Shown here piece after piece: positions 45,610 through 58,434 of a DNA stretch of 64,000 nucleotides (positions within the stretch are counted from its first letter, which is position 1; each line of letters starts with the position of its first letter). Where the stretch lies: the NCBI RefSeq assembly GCF_047948215.1, contig NC_134456.1:13169730-13233729 (forward strand), given 5' to 3'. This DNA is from Lycorma delicatula (taxonomy: Eukaryota > Arthropoda > Insecta > Hemiptera > Fulgoridae). Both the position numbers and the translations under genes were made by a program. The notes under the pieces were generated by a model, which searched no databases, was not told the origin of the DNA, and saw only the letters and a program-made list of their open reading frames with translations.

Positions 45610-47172
45610 TTAGTTGTACGTGATTCGGTTTTTCTTTTTTGAATTTTTTATTTTAAAGAACTCCGATGCCCTAGGGTCGGGTGGTTCTTCAACCATATCC
45701 TCCAGTATATGAGGAGATGGTGGAGGAGATTTATTTGAATGGGATGCTGTAGTTGACATCCCAGAAGAGATAGTTACGCGGGTTCCCTTTATGGGGAGCT
45801 TATTAGGTGGCTTACTGCCAGCTGTGATAGTCGCTATTCGTGGCGGTACGATTTTGGGAATAGGAACTTTCGTATGTATCATACTGTTTGATTCACTAGC
45901 TGCGATGGAGGACTTTTTATTCATTTTTGTCAGCTCTGAGATAGTGGCTGTAAGTGAAGCTACTTGATCAGATAGCATCTGAACAAGTTTTTTAAGCTCA
46001 TTGCAGGATCCGCACTGCTGATTATTAGCATTTGTAGGAATTTGTTTAGTTGTAGCGGTGGCAAAAGATACGTCTGGTTTAACCAGGTTCCGTGAGTTGT
46101 TTATCTTTTTATATTCTCTACGTGCAGCCGGAAAAGATAGTTTTTGCTCCGTACAGATTTTGAGAATTGCCTTTTCTTCTTTAAAAGTCGGGCAATCTCG
46201 GGAGCGGGCTGTATGTGGACCACTGCAGTTTGCACATTTTTCACTTTCTTCGCAGTTAGTGTCGTTGTGACCTTCTTTACCACATCGAGCACAGATCTCA
46301 GTTTTCGTGCAAGATGTTGTAGTATGACCAAAACCTTGGCATCTGAAACATCGCCGTGGGTTGGGTATGAATGGTCGTACCCGAACCGAGAGGTAACCCA
46401 CTTTGATCTTTTCTGGTGGAACAGGGAGACTGAATGTTAATATAAGAGACGGTGTCGGTTCTTCTGTTCCGTTCTGCCGTTTCATTATACGTTTCACCTC
46501 AACAACATCTTGGTGGCACAGCTCGTCAACTATTTCAGAGATATCTATATCCAGAAGGTCTCTACAAAAAATTACACCCCGGCTCGTATTTAGCGTTTTG
46601 TGGCATTCTGCGCTTATATTTATGCCACCCATACTACGGAGACGTAAGATAGATCGACTCTGCTCATCGTTGAATGTTTCAACCAGAATCGATCCGTCGC
46701 GTAATTTCCTGATATTCTTCGGGGAGCCACTTGCACCTGTTATGGTTTTGTTTATTAGAAACGGTGAGACCTTTTGAAGGGAGCCACCTTCCTGACTATT
46801 TTTGAGAACAACGAATCTGATATTTTTATATTTTGATTTTAAGAAATTCTGTTCAGTAGGACTTTTATCCTCGTCAGACGAAGCTGATCGAGGTCTCTTC
46901 GCAAGACTTAAAATGGTGGTTTTTTCAGATGGACCACCAACCATCATAGTGTTTATTATTGGAACTGAAATTTTGGTCCCACGAGTACCGGCGAAAAATG
47001 GACCACTCCAGCAGAGCGCACGCGTACTGGAGCTAGAGCTAAATACAACTGGGTTCGCCCTGGTGCCCAGAGGACATCGTTCGAGACTCACTACGTAGAG
47101 CCATTCACCCATCGGCACGATTTGTTCCCACCTTGGGTTACGGTTGCGTTTCGTAAGATGTCGCAACACCAC
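45610..47172 (-). CDS. LINE ORF1: gag-like nucleic-acid-binding protein
   Basis: Open frame to 47172 with a GTG first codon; the first ATG is at 47112 (MGEWLYVVSLERCP), giving 500 codons. Three zinc knuckles at the centre: CFRCQGFGHTTTSC, CARCGKEGHNDTNC and CANCSGPHTARSRDC. They follow an RRM-like region (VSPFLINKTI, RDGSILVETFNDEQ) and precede a coiled-coil-like KKLVQMLSDQVASL. This is the RNA-binding partner of ORF2 in I/Jockey-group LINEs. No lesion. Confidence 0.88.
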   Translation of the reverse strand: MVLRHLTKRNRNPRWEQIVPMGEWLYVVSLERCPLGTRANPVVFSSSSSTRALCWSGPFFAGTRGTKISVPIINTMMVGGPSEKTTILSLAKRPRSASSDEDKSPTEQNFLKSKYKNIRFVVLKNSQEGGSLQKVSPFLINKTITGASGSPKNIRKLRDGSILVETFNDEQSRSILRLRSMGGINISAECHKTLNTSRGVIFCRDLLDIDISEIVDELCHQDVVEVKRIMKRQNGTEEPTPSLILTFSLPVPPEKIKVGYLSVRVRPFIPNPRRCFRCQGFGHTTTSCTKTEICARCGKEGHNDTNCEESEKCANCSGPHTARSRDCPTFKEEKAILKICTEQKLSFPAARREYKKINNSRNLVKPDVSFATATTKQIPTNANNQQCGSCNELKKLVQMLSDQVASLTATISELTKMNKKSSIAASESNSMIHTKVPIPKIVPPRIATITAGSKPPNKLPIKGTRVTISSGMSTTASHSNKSPPPSPHILEDMVEEPPDPRASEFFKIKNSKKKNRITYN

Positions 47173-47385
47173 CGAGTGTAAATGTAAGAAATATCAGTGT
47201 AGGTTGTTGTTGTGTAATTGTGTATGTGTGTATGTTGTAATTTATGTAGTGTTCTTGGTGTAGTATATGTGTAAAATGTAAAGTGTTCCGCAGCTCATTG
47301 TATAGTGGGAAGAAAAGCTGCGGAGGCTAGGCCCGTGGGGACGCCAACCCCCAAAGTCTTAAAGAATAAGACTCCCCGTCGGGGC

Positions 47386-47394
47386 CGCCGATCG
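47386..47394. repeat. Target-site duplication of the full-length LINE (5' side)
   Basis: CGCCGATCG, identical to 41409-41417. Confidence 0.8.
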
Positions 47395-48700
47395 TGAACC
47401 TCGCGTTATGTTCAATTGTCATCTCTCTACAATCAAACTGTCAATTGTGTCCAATTGTCATCTCCCTTCAACTGTCAGTATTTGAGTCAGAATGACTCAA
47501 ATCATCTGACTCAAAATGATCTGTTAAATCAAATGCAACAAATCTGTTTCCTCTAGTAACTCGTGACTGTGCGAATGTGCGAACCGCCCAGAAACAATTA
47601 GTATGACTGCATCAGCATTTCGGTCAACTTCCCAACTATAGGCTACTACTCTCCTATCTGCCTCAGACATCGCCAGGAAATCGACTCCGTTTTTCACTGC
47701 CATCCTCCAAATCAGATCGTGCGCCATAGCACTACGAATTCCATTTATTAGCATTATATTCCTTTTGTCGGTCGTTCACAGGCCCCTCTATCGGTCCAAT
47801 GGCCAACTGTGTTACATTTCAGACATTTTGGGAGTTCAGAGCATTCCCGTTTTTTATGGCCCTCTCACTTGCAGTTGTAGCATCTGCCCGTGCGATCAGG
47901 CCCATTACACTGGGAGGAGGAATGACCCATCTCTCAGCACCTGAAACAGTGGGTGTCTGATCTTATCTGCACTCTACATAAGACTCACCCGACAGGGGCT
48001 CTTGCCTGTATTAATATCATCGCTGCTCGATAAGTTGTTATAATCGACGCGTTTTGCGTATCGCCGTAAGCAGAACGAATCGATGATATCTTGAACTTGT
48101 CTTGGTCCCCCACTATTTGTGCCACAGCATCTCGAACCTCCGCCACCGTCGTGTCTATATCAGAATCTTTCAAATGTACCACCATCCTGCGACTGCCACA
48201 TGTTTTTAGGTCAACTTGTAGTTCCGCAGCTCTGTTCCTGAGGACTGTTTTTAGCCCTTCGACATTCGCGTGGCCTTTTATCCTGATGCATAGTTCATCG
48301 TTGTCTCCTTTACGTAGTGTCAAAACCTCTCAGGCCTCCTTCCTCCTTCCTCTTAAACCTCCTTCCTTGTTACTTCTGTTTGACGGAGCGGAGATCTGCG
48401 TATGTTCTACCCGATAATTTAACAACCAGTGTAGTACTACCTCGTACTGTGGGAGTCGCTAGCTTTATCACCGAAGCCGTCTCGCCTTGTACTTTTGCCG
48501 CCACAAGGAATGTGGTAACATCCTTATTTTTCCAATCCGCTCTCTCAAGGTATATATCAACATCCTTTTTACTGCCGCTCCCAGCTTCCCTTCCGGAAGC
48601 ACGAATGTCGGTGACCGGAAATTTTTCTACCACCTTCTTGACTGCCTTCAGAATGGCTCGTAATACGCTCCCCCCCATTATTATTGATAATTAATTAACT
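47395..48700 (-). mobile_element. R1-like LINE, 5' part (gag and start of endonuclease), broken
   Basis: Minus-strand pieces: 48678-48370 (start MGGSVLRAILKAVKKVVEKF), 48323-47985 (LKTVLRNRAAELQVDLKTC, DTTVAEVRDAVAQIVGDQDK), frameshifted zinc-knuckle region about 47970-47770 (Cys/His codons such as CYNC, GHWTD), and 47754-47524 with INGIRSAMAHDLIWRM and FLAMSEADRRVV, an R1-type endonuclease start. Gag and zinc-knuckle order is that of R1-clade elements. It continues beyond the inserted LINE at 41408. Confidence 0.7.
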
Positions 48701-50560
48701 ACTGTTAATTAAAGAAACCCTAATACACTTCAGCAAATACAGAAAATATAGTTAATTGTACTTATGTTTTCCCACAACAGACTATCATGCCGCCACTATT
48801 CATAGCTGAATATCAAAAGCAGCATCTGCATTTTTCTTTATATCTCCATTAGCTTGACCAAAACGTTTAGCTCAATGTTTGATATAGCCATACCAAATGT
48901 GATAGAATTTTAGTATTTACTAATGAACGAAGTGACTCTATTTTAAGTCCTATTTATTTACAATTAAGCATTATGTTAATAAAAATAATCTTTGTTAAAT
49001 AATTTTTTTTGTCTTCTGTAGTAGAACATTCTTGTTAACACAAAAACGCAACATCAGAACTGAATTCATCTGTTTTTAAAAAAATATAATAAGTTTTACA
49101 AAGAAAATTTATATTTCATAAAGAATGATTTTTTAACATTTACTATAAAATAACTTTAACTTTCTAAATTAAATGAAGTAGCTTAGATTATTCTTGCAAG
49201 TTAAACCACATACAATTTATATAAAGAACAAACATGATTACACCAAATTCTGAACCACCATTGCTACATTTTTTATGAAAATTTTATTTGTAAGTAAAAA
49301 ATGACAATGCTATTTTAACTGTGGTTTGATAGTTAGTTCTAAAACATTTTATTTTGTTTTTTAAAGATTTCTCTTATTAAGAGATCATTAAATGTAACAA
49401 AGAGGAAAATTAACTTGTTTGGAACAACATGGTTTTCCCCTGCTTGGATGAAAATTAATAATAATATAAGCAGAGGATATTTATGGCCAAAATTTCGACA
49501 ACTCTGGGCAGATTATCATGTAAAGTAAGTGTTTCATTTATATTCAAATTTATAATCAGAATTTTAGGATTCACTAAAGATCCATTTCCACCAAGGAAAT
49601 GTAATTTTCTCCTTATCTTGCTACATATTATGTTTTTGGATATCACTGAGAAACACTTAGTGTCAGTATTGTGCTCTGAAATTTTTTTTATTAATTTTTT
49701 TTTTTTTTTACTTTTTATGAATACTATAAGATTTTATTCCACCAATTCTACTAGAATTGTTGCTAGTCAGTATACGATATAGTATCAAAATGTTCCCATA
49801 CCGTGTATTGCAATCCTGGAAGAGTACTCTGTACCGCACAAACTGGAAATCAATCATTTACTCCCAAACCTATTCTATGGCCTGTTTGTGTGGTGGTATC
49901 GCACTGTATTTATGTCTTCCTCCACAGACACATTTTCATAACATTATTGGTCATTTGCGTTGGCCAACGGGCTTGCACAAAATTTGTTTGAAATTTGGTA
50001 AATTGGTTACTAACACTTTCAGATGCATTACGAGTATTTTAAATAAACGTGATTAAGTCGAATAAAGGTTTTTGAATGGCATGCTCATTTCACTGATAAT
50101 ACAAAACAATAAATATTTATTCTGATCGGAACATAATAATACATTACATAGATCACGTCAATATAAAAACAAATTATAAAAAACAAATCTGATTAAAGTC
50201 CATATTAATTATTACAAAATAATCCATATTTCAATAACAACTTTTGAAAATTATTCTTAGCATCTATTCAAATACACATTGAAAGTGGTACAGACCGTGA
50301 TTTTTAATTAGTATTATTTAAAAATCCATCAAAAGAGTAATATTGTTTCTGTAAAAGAAATTTTTTAATTGTATTTTGTCTTAAATAAATTATTTACGGT
50401 ACAAAAGTTTACACAGCTCAAGGAGAATCAACTCACAATGCCGTATCTATACCGGTTGAGTAGTGCTACCAACTCGTGTCACAAAACAAAATTTCCCTTT
50501 CTTAAAAAAAAATTACCAAACATTAACAATTGGGTAACAGGACTAAAAAATAATATAAAT
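48701..50560. other. AT-rich intergenic region
   Basis: No recognised transposon or RNA. Contains one possible small ORF (listed separately) and AATAAA-type signals. Otherwise nothing supported. Confidence 0.5.
49790..50056 (+). CDS. Possible small membrane protein, host (weak)
   Basis: 88 codons from ATG 49790 (MFPYRVLQSWKSTLYRTNW) with a hydrophobic segment YSMACLCGGIALYLCL and a basic C-terminus ending NKRD. AATAAA occurs 6 nt after the stop. It looks more protein-like than its surroundings but there is no recognised family and no second copy; it may be chance or part of a repeat. Confidence 0.3.
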   Translation: MFPYRVLQSWKSTLYRTNWKSIIYSQTYSMACLCGGIALYLCLPPQTHFHNIIGHLRWPTGLHKICLKFGKLVTNTFRCITSILNKRD

Positions 50561-52582
50561 GTTAAGTTCGTTTGTGTACGCTTCAAAAACTCAAAATGTT
50601 CTGCACCGATTGGCTCAAATTTCAGCACGATATATAACCCGCATCAAAGATTGTTTTCATCTATTTTTAATAAATCTATCTATCTATCTATTTTTAATTT
50701 GTACAGTTTCTTAATAAATAAGAGGCTAATAAATCAGATGGAAATGTAAACAAAGGAAAACCAATCAGATCAATGCAAGATGGCCGCTGTCAAACACAAC
50801 GACCAATCACAAAGACCCCGTATGGCCGTTGCCAATGTAAACAAAATCACAACTGATTAAGTAAAAAATTTCTTTGAATTATATTTAACAGCTAAAACAT
50901 CTGTATTTTATTTAAAAAAAAAAAACAAAAAAAAAACACCAAAACAAAAAGAAAAGCCACCAAGAAAGATGACTTACAGTAAATAAATTAAAACACCGAA
51001 CTTTCTAATAGCCCAAATAGACTTAAGACAATGCAAACAAAAAAAGTCGAAATAACCAAATACACAGAAAATAATATCCCTACATAATGACCAAAACATC
51101 CTCCGTTTAGTTAAATATTCACTTTTGTCTGAATTTACAGAAGGCATTTACAACGAAGCATTGATAAATATTGAAGACAAGTGCTTAGGTAATGTAAATA
51201 AAGTTCTTAGTCAGTTGGGAATGCCAGCACCGACCCGAGCTGCGATTGCTTCATTTGATGTGGATTTACGCCGTGAACAGAGTTACAACATCGGTGATCT
51301 TCAGTCATATGTCCGATCAAACATTCCCAAATTAACGCGTGAACAGAAAGGCATTTACGATCGCATAATGCAAATGATAAATGACGGAGTTGGGGGGACC
51401 TTCTTCTTGGATGCGCCAGGAGGAACTGGGAAAATATTCCTCATTAGATTGATTCTAGCAACGGTTCGATCAAAAAATGATATAGCCTTAGCTCTTGCTT
51501 CGTCTGCAATAGCTGCGACATTGTTACCAGGTGGAAGGACTGCGCATTCAGCTCTGAGGTTGCCATTAAACATGCAAATCATCGAGACTCCCACGTGTAA
51601 TCCTGTATGGGAAAAGTATTACAAAAATGTAAACTCATTGTTTGGGATGAATGCACGATGGCACATAAAAAATCGCTTAAAGCTCTTGATCGATCGTTAC
51701 GAGATTTGCGTGGAAACGTTCAACCGTTCGGGAATGCTTTAACATTGCTCGCAGGAGATTTTAGGCAAACATTGCCTGTAATTTCTCGATCGACACCAGC
51801 AGACGAAATAAATGCTTGCCTGAAATATTCAACACTGTGGCGACACGTACGTACATTGCAGTCGACTACGAATATGCGTGTCCAGTTGCAGGACGATCCA
51901 TCAGCTAAGGTATTCTCACGACAGTTACTGGACATTGGAAACGGACAGCTGCCAGTCTAGACGTCCAACTTAATAATGTTATTCAATCCAGCATTCAAAG
52001 TGAGGAAATTACATATAAGTCGACAGACACCGTTGTGGAAGCAGATGAAGTAGTTAATTATCCAACGTTATTTTTAAACTCACTTGATTTACCAGGGATG
52101 CCACCACACATATTAAAATTGAAAATAGGTGTGCCAATTATGCTGTTGCGGAATATTAATCAGCCAAAACTCTGCAACGGCACGCGATGCAGTTAAGAAA
52201 TTGACGAATTACGAAGTGGAAGCAACGATTTTAACGGGGCCTTTCAAAGGTGAAGATGTCCTCATTCCTCGAATACCCATGATCCCGACCCATGATTCCC
52301 AATTCGATTGGCATTTGCAATCACAATCGATAAAGCTCAAGGTCAATCTTTATAATTCTGTGGTTTAGATTTAGATGCGGATTGCTTCTCTCATGACAAC
52401 TGTATGTACGTGTTCCCGAGTCGGCAAACCAGATAGCCTTTATATCTACGCAGACAGTGGAAAAACAAAAAATATTGTATATCCACAAGTATTGCAAAAT
52501 TAAACTTCTGCTTTGTTTTGTTTCTCATTTCTCATCCATGCAACCACAATGTGCCACAGCGAAGCGTGGCGGGTACAGCTAG
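50560..52582 (+). mobile_element. Degenerate Helitron
   Basis: Contains the C-terminal PIF1-type helicase region, and its 3' end is typical: hairpin CCACAGCGAAGCGTGG, then CGGGTACAGCTAG (CTAG at 52579-52582) followed by T. The left limit is approximate; CACCGATTGGCTCAAATTTC near 50602 resembles the Helitron-type repeat at the right edge of the window (GACCGATATGGCTCATATTC near 63734), and ATAGATAG-type simple repeats lie at 50670-50690. Confidence 0.75.
51125..52502 (+). pseudogene. Helitron helicase, C-terminal relic
   Basis: Piece 1 (51125-51742): LTREQKGIYDRIMQMINDGV, FFLDAPGGTGKIFLIRLI (Walker A; GKT has become GKI), SSAIAATLLPGGRTAHSA. Piece 2 (51607-51960): KLIVWDECTMAHKKSLKALD (Walker B DE), LLAGDFRQTLPV. 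A deletion follows, then 52129-52368 with LTGPFKGEDVLIPRIPMI and downstream ADCFSHDNCMYVFPSRQT-like remnants up to the stop near 52502. This is the Helitron RepHel helicase; the Rep domain is absent. Confidence 0.82.
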
Positions 52583-53033
52583 TATATATATATGACCACA
52601 TTAAAACCATTTGTATCAATTTTATGTAAGTGTAACACCCAAAGTATTATCAAATTACAATTCATATCATTTTCACAGTGGTTTTTCTCAATTTAAACAA
52701 CATTTAATGCACTATTTTGTGTTCTTTTGAATCAATGTTTTTTTTTTCTCAAAATTCAAAACCAACATAAGGGTATAATGAAGATGAAAAAATAAACATA
52801 AAAATTTAGATTGCCACACCAAGTTTGTTACCATTAGGAAATCGTAAAGGCTATCAAAGGGTGTAGGCAATGTAAAAACCACCACTTAGGATTATCATTG
52901 TTTTTTTTCCCACCACAATGCAGCAATTTCAGAAACTGATCTCCAGTATTGTATAAAAATAAAAGATTTAATTTTTATAAAATTATCTTCCCTTCTTCGT
53001 TTTTTATATTAATTGTGATTTATTTCATTTCAG
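52583..53033. other. Intron or flank before host exon
   Basis: AT-rich DNA between the Helitron end and the splice acceptor TTTCATTTCAG at 53023-53033. If the host gene begins upstream of the window part shown here, the Helitron lies in its intron. Confidence 0.5.
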
Positions 53034-53265
53034 AATATTAGATGCATATAGAACTGAAGGAATAGAATTCTGGGCTATAACAACTGGTAATCAACCAATA
53101 ACGTTTTACGTATTAAACTTAATTCCTTGTGTTATCATGTTCCCTGAAGAACAGAGAGAGTGGATCATTAACAATCTGGGACCAGCATTAAAAAATGCTA
53201 ATTATTCTACAAAAATAATCATCATGGATGATCAGAGACTTTATGCAGAGTGGTATTTGAGCACG
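53034..53265 (+). CDS. Host exon: lysosomal glucosylceramidase-like (GH30), part 1
   Basis: Bounded by TTTCATTTCAG and ACG|GTATTT. Encodes 77 codons: ILDAYRTEGIEFWAITTGNQ, then PEEQREWIINNLGPAL and KIIIMDDQRL, which align by eye with the lysosomal acid glucosylceramidase segment around FWAVTAENEP, PEHQRDFIARDLGP and MLDDQRL. The enzyme splits glucosylceramide in the lysosome. The motif Asn-Glu-Pro, whose Glu is the general acid/base, is Asn-Gln-Pro here (CAA at 53092-53094). Exon ends in phase 0. Upstream exons are not in the window or not recognised. Confidence 0.82.
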
Positions 53266-56200
53266 GTATTTACAACTAAATATATTACCATTAGAATTTA
53301 TGATCTTTTTTTTAACATTGTAAACTGTAGTAAGTGTACCTAAAATTAAATTTACTTGAAGACCAATGTAATTGCACACAGTTACCCATGCATCCATAAT
53401 TCTTGATGCAACTTTTAAAATTATCATTATCAAGCAGATGCAGATAACAGCGAGTTCAGGAATCTGTGAAGAAACCATGAAGCACATAATTGCTTCAAAT
53501 GGTGGAAGTTTTTTTAAAAAAATCATGAAATATTATGATAAAGAGAATTTCAAAATCATATTGTTATAATCTGCGAGTCATAAGAACAATCTGTCTCTAA
53601 ACCTGCTTGGCTAAACTTGAATGGCTTAGTCTTTAAAGAAAAATAGCAGATCTTGGAATAATGAAATGCTTTTTCTTATATCCAAGAAACAAAATTCAAA
53701 AGTCTCATCTCCAACAGGTCAAAAGTTTCCTTTGACTACTTTGGCTAACAAAAAAAATAAATAAATACCTACTCTAATTCTAGGAAACTAGAAATCTTGT
53801 GAATACTGACATTATATTATAATTTTACCAAACCTACTTCAGATAGTCATAGTGCGTCAAGTTAGAATATTAACCATTAATTCTATTGCTGCATGAAAAC
53901 AATTACTATACATTTCATCTTGAAATAAGTTATAGATATTGATGAATATCTTAGTTCAGTTAGGTAATGATATGTTAATATTAAAAATCCAAATGATTCA
54001 TTGTAAAGGACTTTCTGTAATCTTTATTCTGCTGGTTTTAAGAATATTGTCACTTAAAATAAAGACTATGGCTTTCTGAAGAAAAGATCTAACCAGACTG
54101 AAAATTGTTATTAATGGTCCATTATTGGATAGAGCGTCTTCTTTCAACATATTTGCCCTTGCAATGGATCTATGACAAAGATATTAATATAAATTGAGTA
54201 TCATATTCATAGTTCATGCAGTTTAACTCAAAAAATCCTGTAGAGCAGACAAAGTGAAAGACTAGCTTTAAGTTTTTATAAAAGTATGTCTGCTTATTTT
54301 ACAAAATGGAAATGAGATGTGGTCCACATCCACTCATGAGAGGAGAGAGATTCAGTTTTTCAAAGCCCAATTTATAGATTCTGTTAAGGAGGTGAACAAA
54401 ATGAAATTTTAAATCCTTGTACAAAATAAAACTATATGGCAAGATTAAAGGCATTAAGAATTTATTTGAGAAACTGGAAAAGATAATAAAGTTATAAAGA
54501 AGAATGATTTTGACACCCTAACAGAATTTCAAAGGAGAAACTACCATGAAAAATTTCTTGGAATTAAAATCTACAATAAGACATGATAGAGGAAAACCAT
54601 GGATACAATGGTACAATAACAGTTTTGCAGCTTAATCCTTGAAGTTCAAAAAGAACATGAACCACACTTTCACATGATGGGTAAAAATATAATTTTTTTT
54701 TCTGAACTAATTTATTGAATATTGGGTTAAATATATTAAATAAGAAGGTTACATAAAAAATTAGATAATTTATTTCTACCTAAATGTTGTACTTTCAATT
54801 TAGTTTTGTTTCTGAGAAAAAAATATTTTTTTTATATGACTGAATTTGCTAAAGAAAGATTATTTACAGTTTTTTTATGAATTACAGACAAAGAAAAAAA
54901 TAAATAGTAAAAAAGAGTACAAGATGTCTAGCTGATTTCAATTACATTTTAGTTTTTACATGAAAGCAATGAAGAAAGTAAAAGAAATATTTAAGACCAT
55001 AATAATAGTCAAAGGGAAAAAAATTAAAAATCATGAGATTTGCTAGTTTATGAATTGTGTCATAACCTAGCAATTATAAATAACATAATACATCACTCCT
55101 GAAATATACAACATTCTCAAGAATTTCATGCCAGGTTTACTTAAGAAAGGAATAAAAAGGTTTACTATTGCCTTCTTCAGTCAGGAGCTGAATATGCTAT
55201 TGCTGATCAGTATTGTCAAGTTCATCAAAATACAGTAGAAATTTAGCCTTAAAAGAGACAACAACTCTGAATGGTATCTCTTAAAAACTAATGTGCTTAA
55301 CACGCATCATTTCTTACTAAAGACTGACAGGATGTATGATAAGACCATAATATAAAAAATACAAATTGGCGCTGTAAATAACAAACTGCTTCTCACTTCT
55401 ATTATGAAATAATAAATTATATTCATAATTATTTCATCTCAATATGAGAAATGTTTGGAAACATATTTCATTTTTTTTTTTTTTTAATATTACTCCTACA
55501 TAATGTCATTTGATATGTTGTAAAACCGTAAGTATGGCATTACAAGTATTTTTGGTCCCTTTGATGTGCAAGGAAATGTAAAAATTATCCTCAACAAAAT
55601 TTAGAGAACATGTACTTTAATAAGCATGAACGTGTAACTTTTTAATTTGTAGCTAGATCTCTCTCTCGCTCTCTCTCTCACTCTCTCAAATAACTGAATA
55701 GCCTTCATTTTCCGTAATTTTAATGAAAATTTATTTAAAGGTATTGAATGTTTTGTCAACTAATCCAGAATTTCTTTTTTCAGAAAATTAAAATTAGGAG
55801 CCTTTTCTCTTCGAACATTATGAACTTTTTTCTTGAAAATTTTTCTTGATTTGTTTAGTTTAACTATCTGCATTCATTCTCTAATGATAATCTATAGATG
55901 ATATACCTGAGTGCTATAGCATTCAAGGACTTGGTAGCCCTTTCTCATGTAATTTATTTTATCCTTGTGCCAGCAGAAGCACGTGACTGTTATTATTAGT
56001 GTAGATGGTAATTTTTCTGTATATTTACTGGTTTAACATTTACTTTTTTTTAATAAAATAAGAGTAAATAAATAAATAATTTAAGAGCAATAGGAATTTA
56101 GGTAAAGATGAAAATCTTTACCATTGGGAAAACTGTGTAAGTTTTACTTAAACATTTACAATATTGAACAAACATCATTGCAAAATTTCCCCCCCCCCCC

Positions 56201-58232
56201 CATATTTTAATAATATTTTTGTCATACGTGTATTTGTAACTAAAGTATTCTTTTTCACTCCTTTTGTTCTGAATTTTTAGAAGTAGATATTGTTTTTGAT
56301 TTTTTCTGTATGTGCTGTTTATCTCTTTAGGTATCTTTATATATATCTTATTCTTCATATCTTTATATCCTTTTAGATACATTCAAATCTGTTCTCTTTA
56401 TGGTTTTTTTTCAACTCTATTTTTTCATCACTCTCACAACTGTAACCATAAGTAAATCACATGAAACACAATGGCAAGAAAAAATATCATCCAAAGACTT
56501 TCCTCAAGATTAAACAAGTAAAAATTACAATCTACAATACATACATAACTGATAATAAATTAACTTGGAGACATTAATGTTAAAAAAGTTCAGTCAGTGA
56601 ATGACACAACACACATAGTAAATATCGCAGATAATGAATAACAATAAAATGTAAAACATTAAGAGATTTCTATTAGTCAAGTTCAGTCAGAAGGATACAG
56701 ATAATAAACACAACAGCCAAATGAAGCTAACCGCAGACAAACAGAAAACCATAAGTTAGAATGATAATAATAACAAGTTAGAATGGGAGCATATATCATT
56801 TCAATTATCGATATCTGTCACCTAGGTTCAATGCAAGGAGCCTTTTCAGCTATCTGATATATCCTCCATTGTTAATAAAATTCAAAGCAAGATGATTAGT
56901 ATGTTAATTCAGTCGGGATATGTATTTCAAATCCAGATGCCCAATCTCCTCATTAACAAAGGGGGTACCCAGATGCTCATTAATCTCACTATTCTTTATA
57001 CACCAAAATGGCTGCATAATTGTCCTTTTAGTAGCTTACACTTAAACTGTTGAATCATATTGACATTGCTGTTACTAGTAATTACATATTTATATTTTAA
57101 ATAATGAATTTAGGTAATTTCATTCATTTTTTATAGAATTTCCTAAATTTCTCTTTCACTGAGTGGCGTAACATTTATTATTAAATATATTCATTACATT
57201 TTTTTTATTATGGTTTGTAATATTCAATTTCAATGTATTTGTTTAGTTTTTCTATGATTTGTTTCACGTTTAAATTTACCACATTTGTTCTAGAACTAAT
57301 GCTTCCTTGTATCTACCTGAATCAAAATTTACATTAACATAACATTTTATTATAGTAAAATTTAAATGTTAAATTACATGACGTATTTTTAATTATGTCA
57401 ATTTACTACAGACTCTTCATATATTTCAATATTTAAAAAGAAAATAATTATCATTTATTAAAATAAATAGTCAACTATATCTTTTAAATCTTTTATGATT
57501 TAAAATGCTTTTTTTGAATGCTTTATGAGAAAGTTTTACTTTTTCCACTGTTGAAGTAATAACAAAAAATAAAAGTAATTCTATATAGGTGGTTTATAGC
57601 AAGATAAATTATAAAGAAGTCGTGCCTATATAAAACGTACTGTTTCAACTTATTTCCCACTGCCTTCAGGGTGAAAATTCCCTTTACAAAGTCACCTGTA
57701 GCAAATAGGTCGTACGGAATTTATCCAAACTGTTTCGGAGTAAGACAGTTCATACTACTTTTGATAGATGGCAAAACCTTTTAACTAGTTTTAAGGATTG
57801 ATTATAATACAAAAAACAGAATAAAAAGGCAGTACATATGAAAGTATTTTCCCGTGTCACACTTGATGAAACACGAATATGGGATATATGTCGGTCGTGT
57901 AACACGAATATGGGATTACATGTCGGCCGTAATGCACAGAATAGAATCCTTTAGCAAGTCGAGGTCGCACGTTAGTATCACTATATACGAGACATATATT
58001 ACCCGTGCTGCATCTAACGTGTTAAATTAGTCATGATACTGTTACACGTTTGGGTATGCGTGAAACAAATTATTGATGTAGATACAGTTTGAGCCGGTTC
58101 ATTGATGACATTAAAAAACCCTAATGAATTAGTAAAGGATGGAAGTTTTATTAAAAAGAGATTTAGAAGTAAAATGAACGCAGTTCCTTAATTCTAAAGT
58201 ACTGTAAATGTGATACGTATGTTTTAATTCAG
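53266..58232 (+). other. Intron of glucosylceramidase-like gene
   Basis: About 5 kb of AT-rich DNA. Seen in it: a (CT)n-rich tract at 55660-55687, a C run at 56190-56201, and a tandem pair of 30-bp units (57869-57898 and 57901-57930). No gene, RNA gene or intact transposon recognised. Confidence 0.6.
57869..57930. repeat. Tandem 30-bp repeat, two units
   Basis: AACACGAATATGGGATATATGTCGG-type unit repeated with a few changes (ACACGAATATGGGAT...TGTCGGxCGT). Confidence 0.7.
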
Positions 58233-58434
58233 GTAATGCGTGATCCTAAAGTAAAGGAATACGTAGCCGGTATAGGGATACACTGGTACTTTGACACAAT
58301 CGTCTCACCGTCAACGCTAGATGAAATTCATAAAAAATTTCCAGATCAAGAGATTTTTTATACTGAATCTAGTTTAAACATTTTTATTTTAATGTTAACA
58401 GATTCAAATAAAGGTGGTTCTACTGGAAACAGTG
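58233..58434 (+). CDS. Host exon: glucosylceramidase-like, part 2
   Basis: Between TTTTAATTCAG and AGTG|GTAAGT. Encodes VMRDPKVKEYVAGIGIHWYF, then FPDQEIFYTES. This matches the GH30 segment with GIAVHWY and FASE; the Glu of TES is the expected nucleophile position. After it the sequence SLNIFILMLTDSNKGGSTGN departs from the usual ACxGS continuation and may be a lineage-specific or altered segment. Ends in phase 1, compatible with the next exon. Confidence 0.8.

Larger units (their letters stand above)
41418..47385 (-). mobile_element. Full-length I/Jockey-group non-LTR retrotransposon
   Basis: Minus strand. The poly(A) tail appears as a T run at 41418-41446, the 5' end lies near 47385, and a 9-bp target-site duplication flanks it. 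It encodes a gag-like ORF1 and an ORF2 with endonuclease, RT and RNase H, both open. The 3' UTR holds two related hairpins and an internal T run (A run at 41761-41802 on the plus strand). Structure suggests a recent and possibly competent insertion. A truncated relative lies at 15600-17334. Confidence 0.9.

Noticed and set aside
53372..53569. 65-codon ORF after the first host exon
   Set aside because: Lies in the intron, low complexity, no splice signals or family resemblance.
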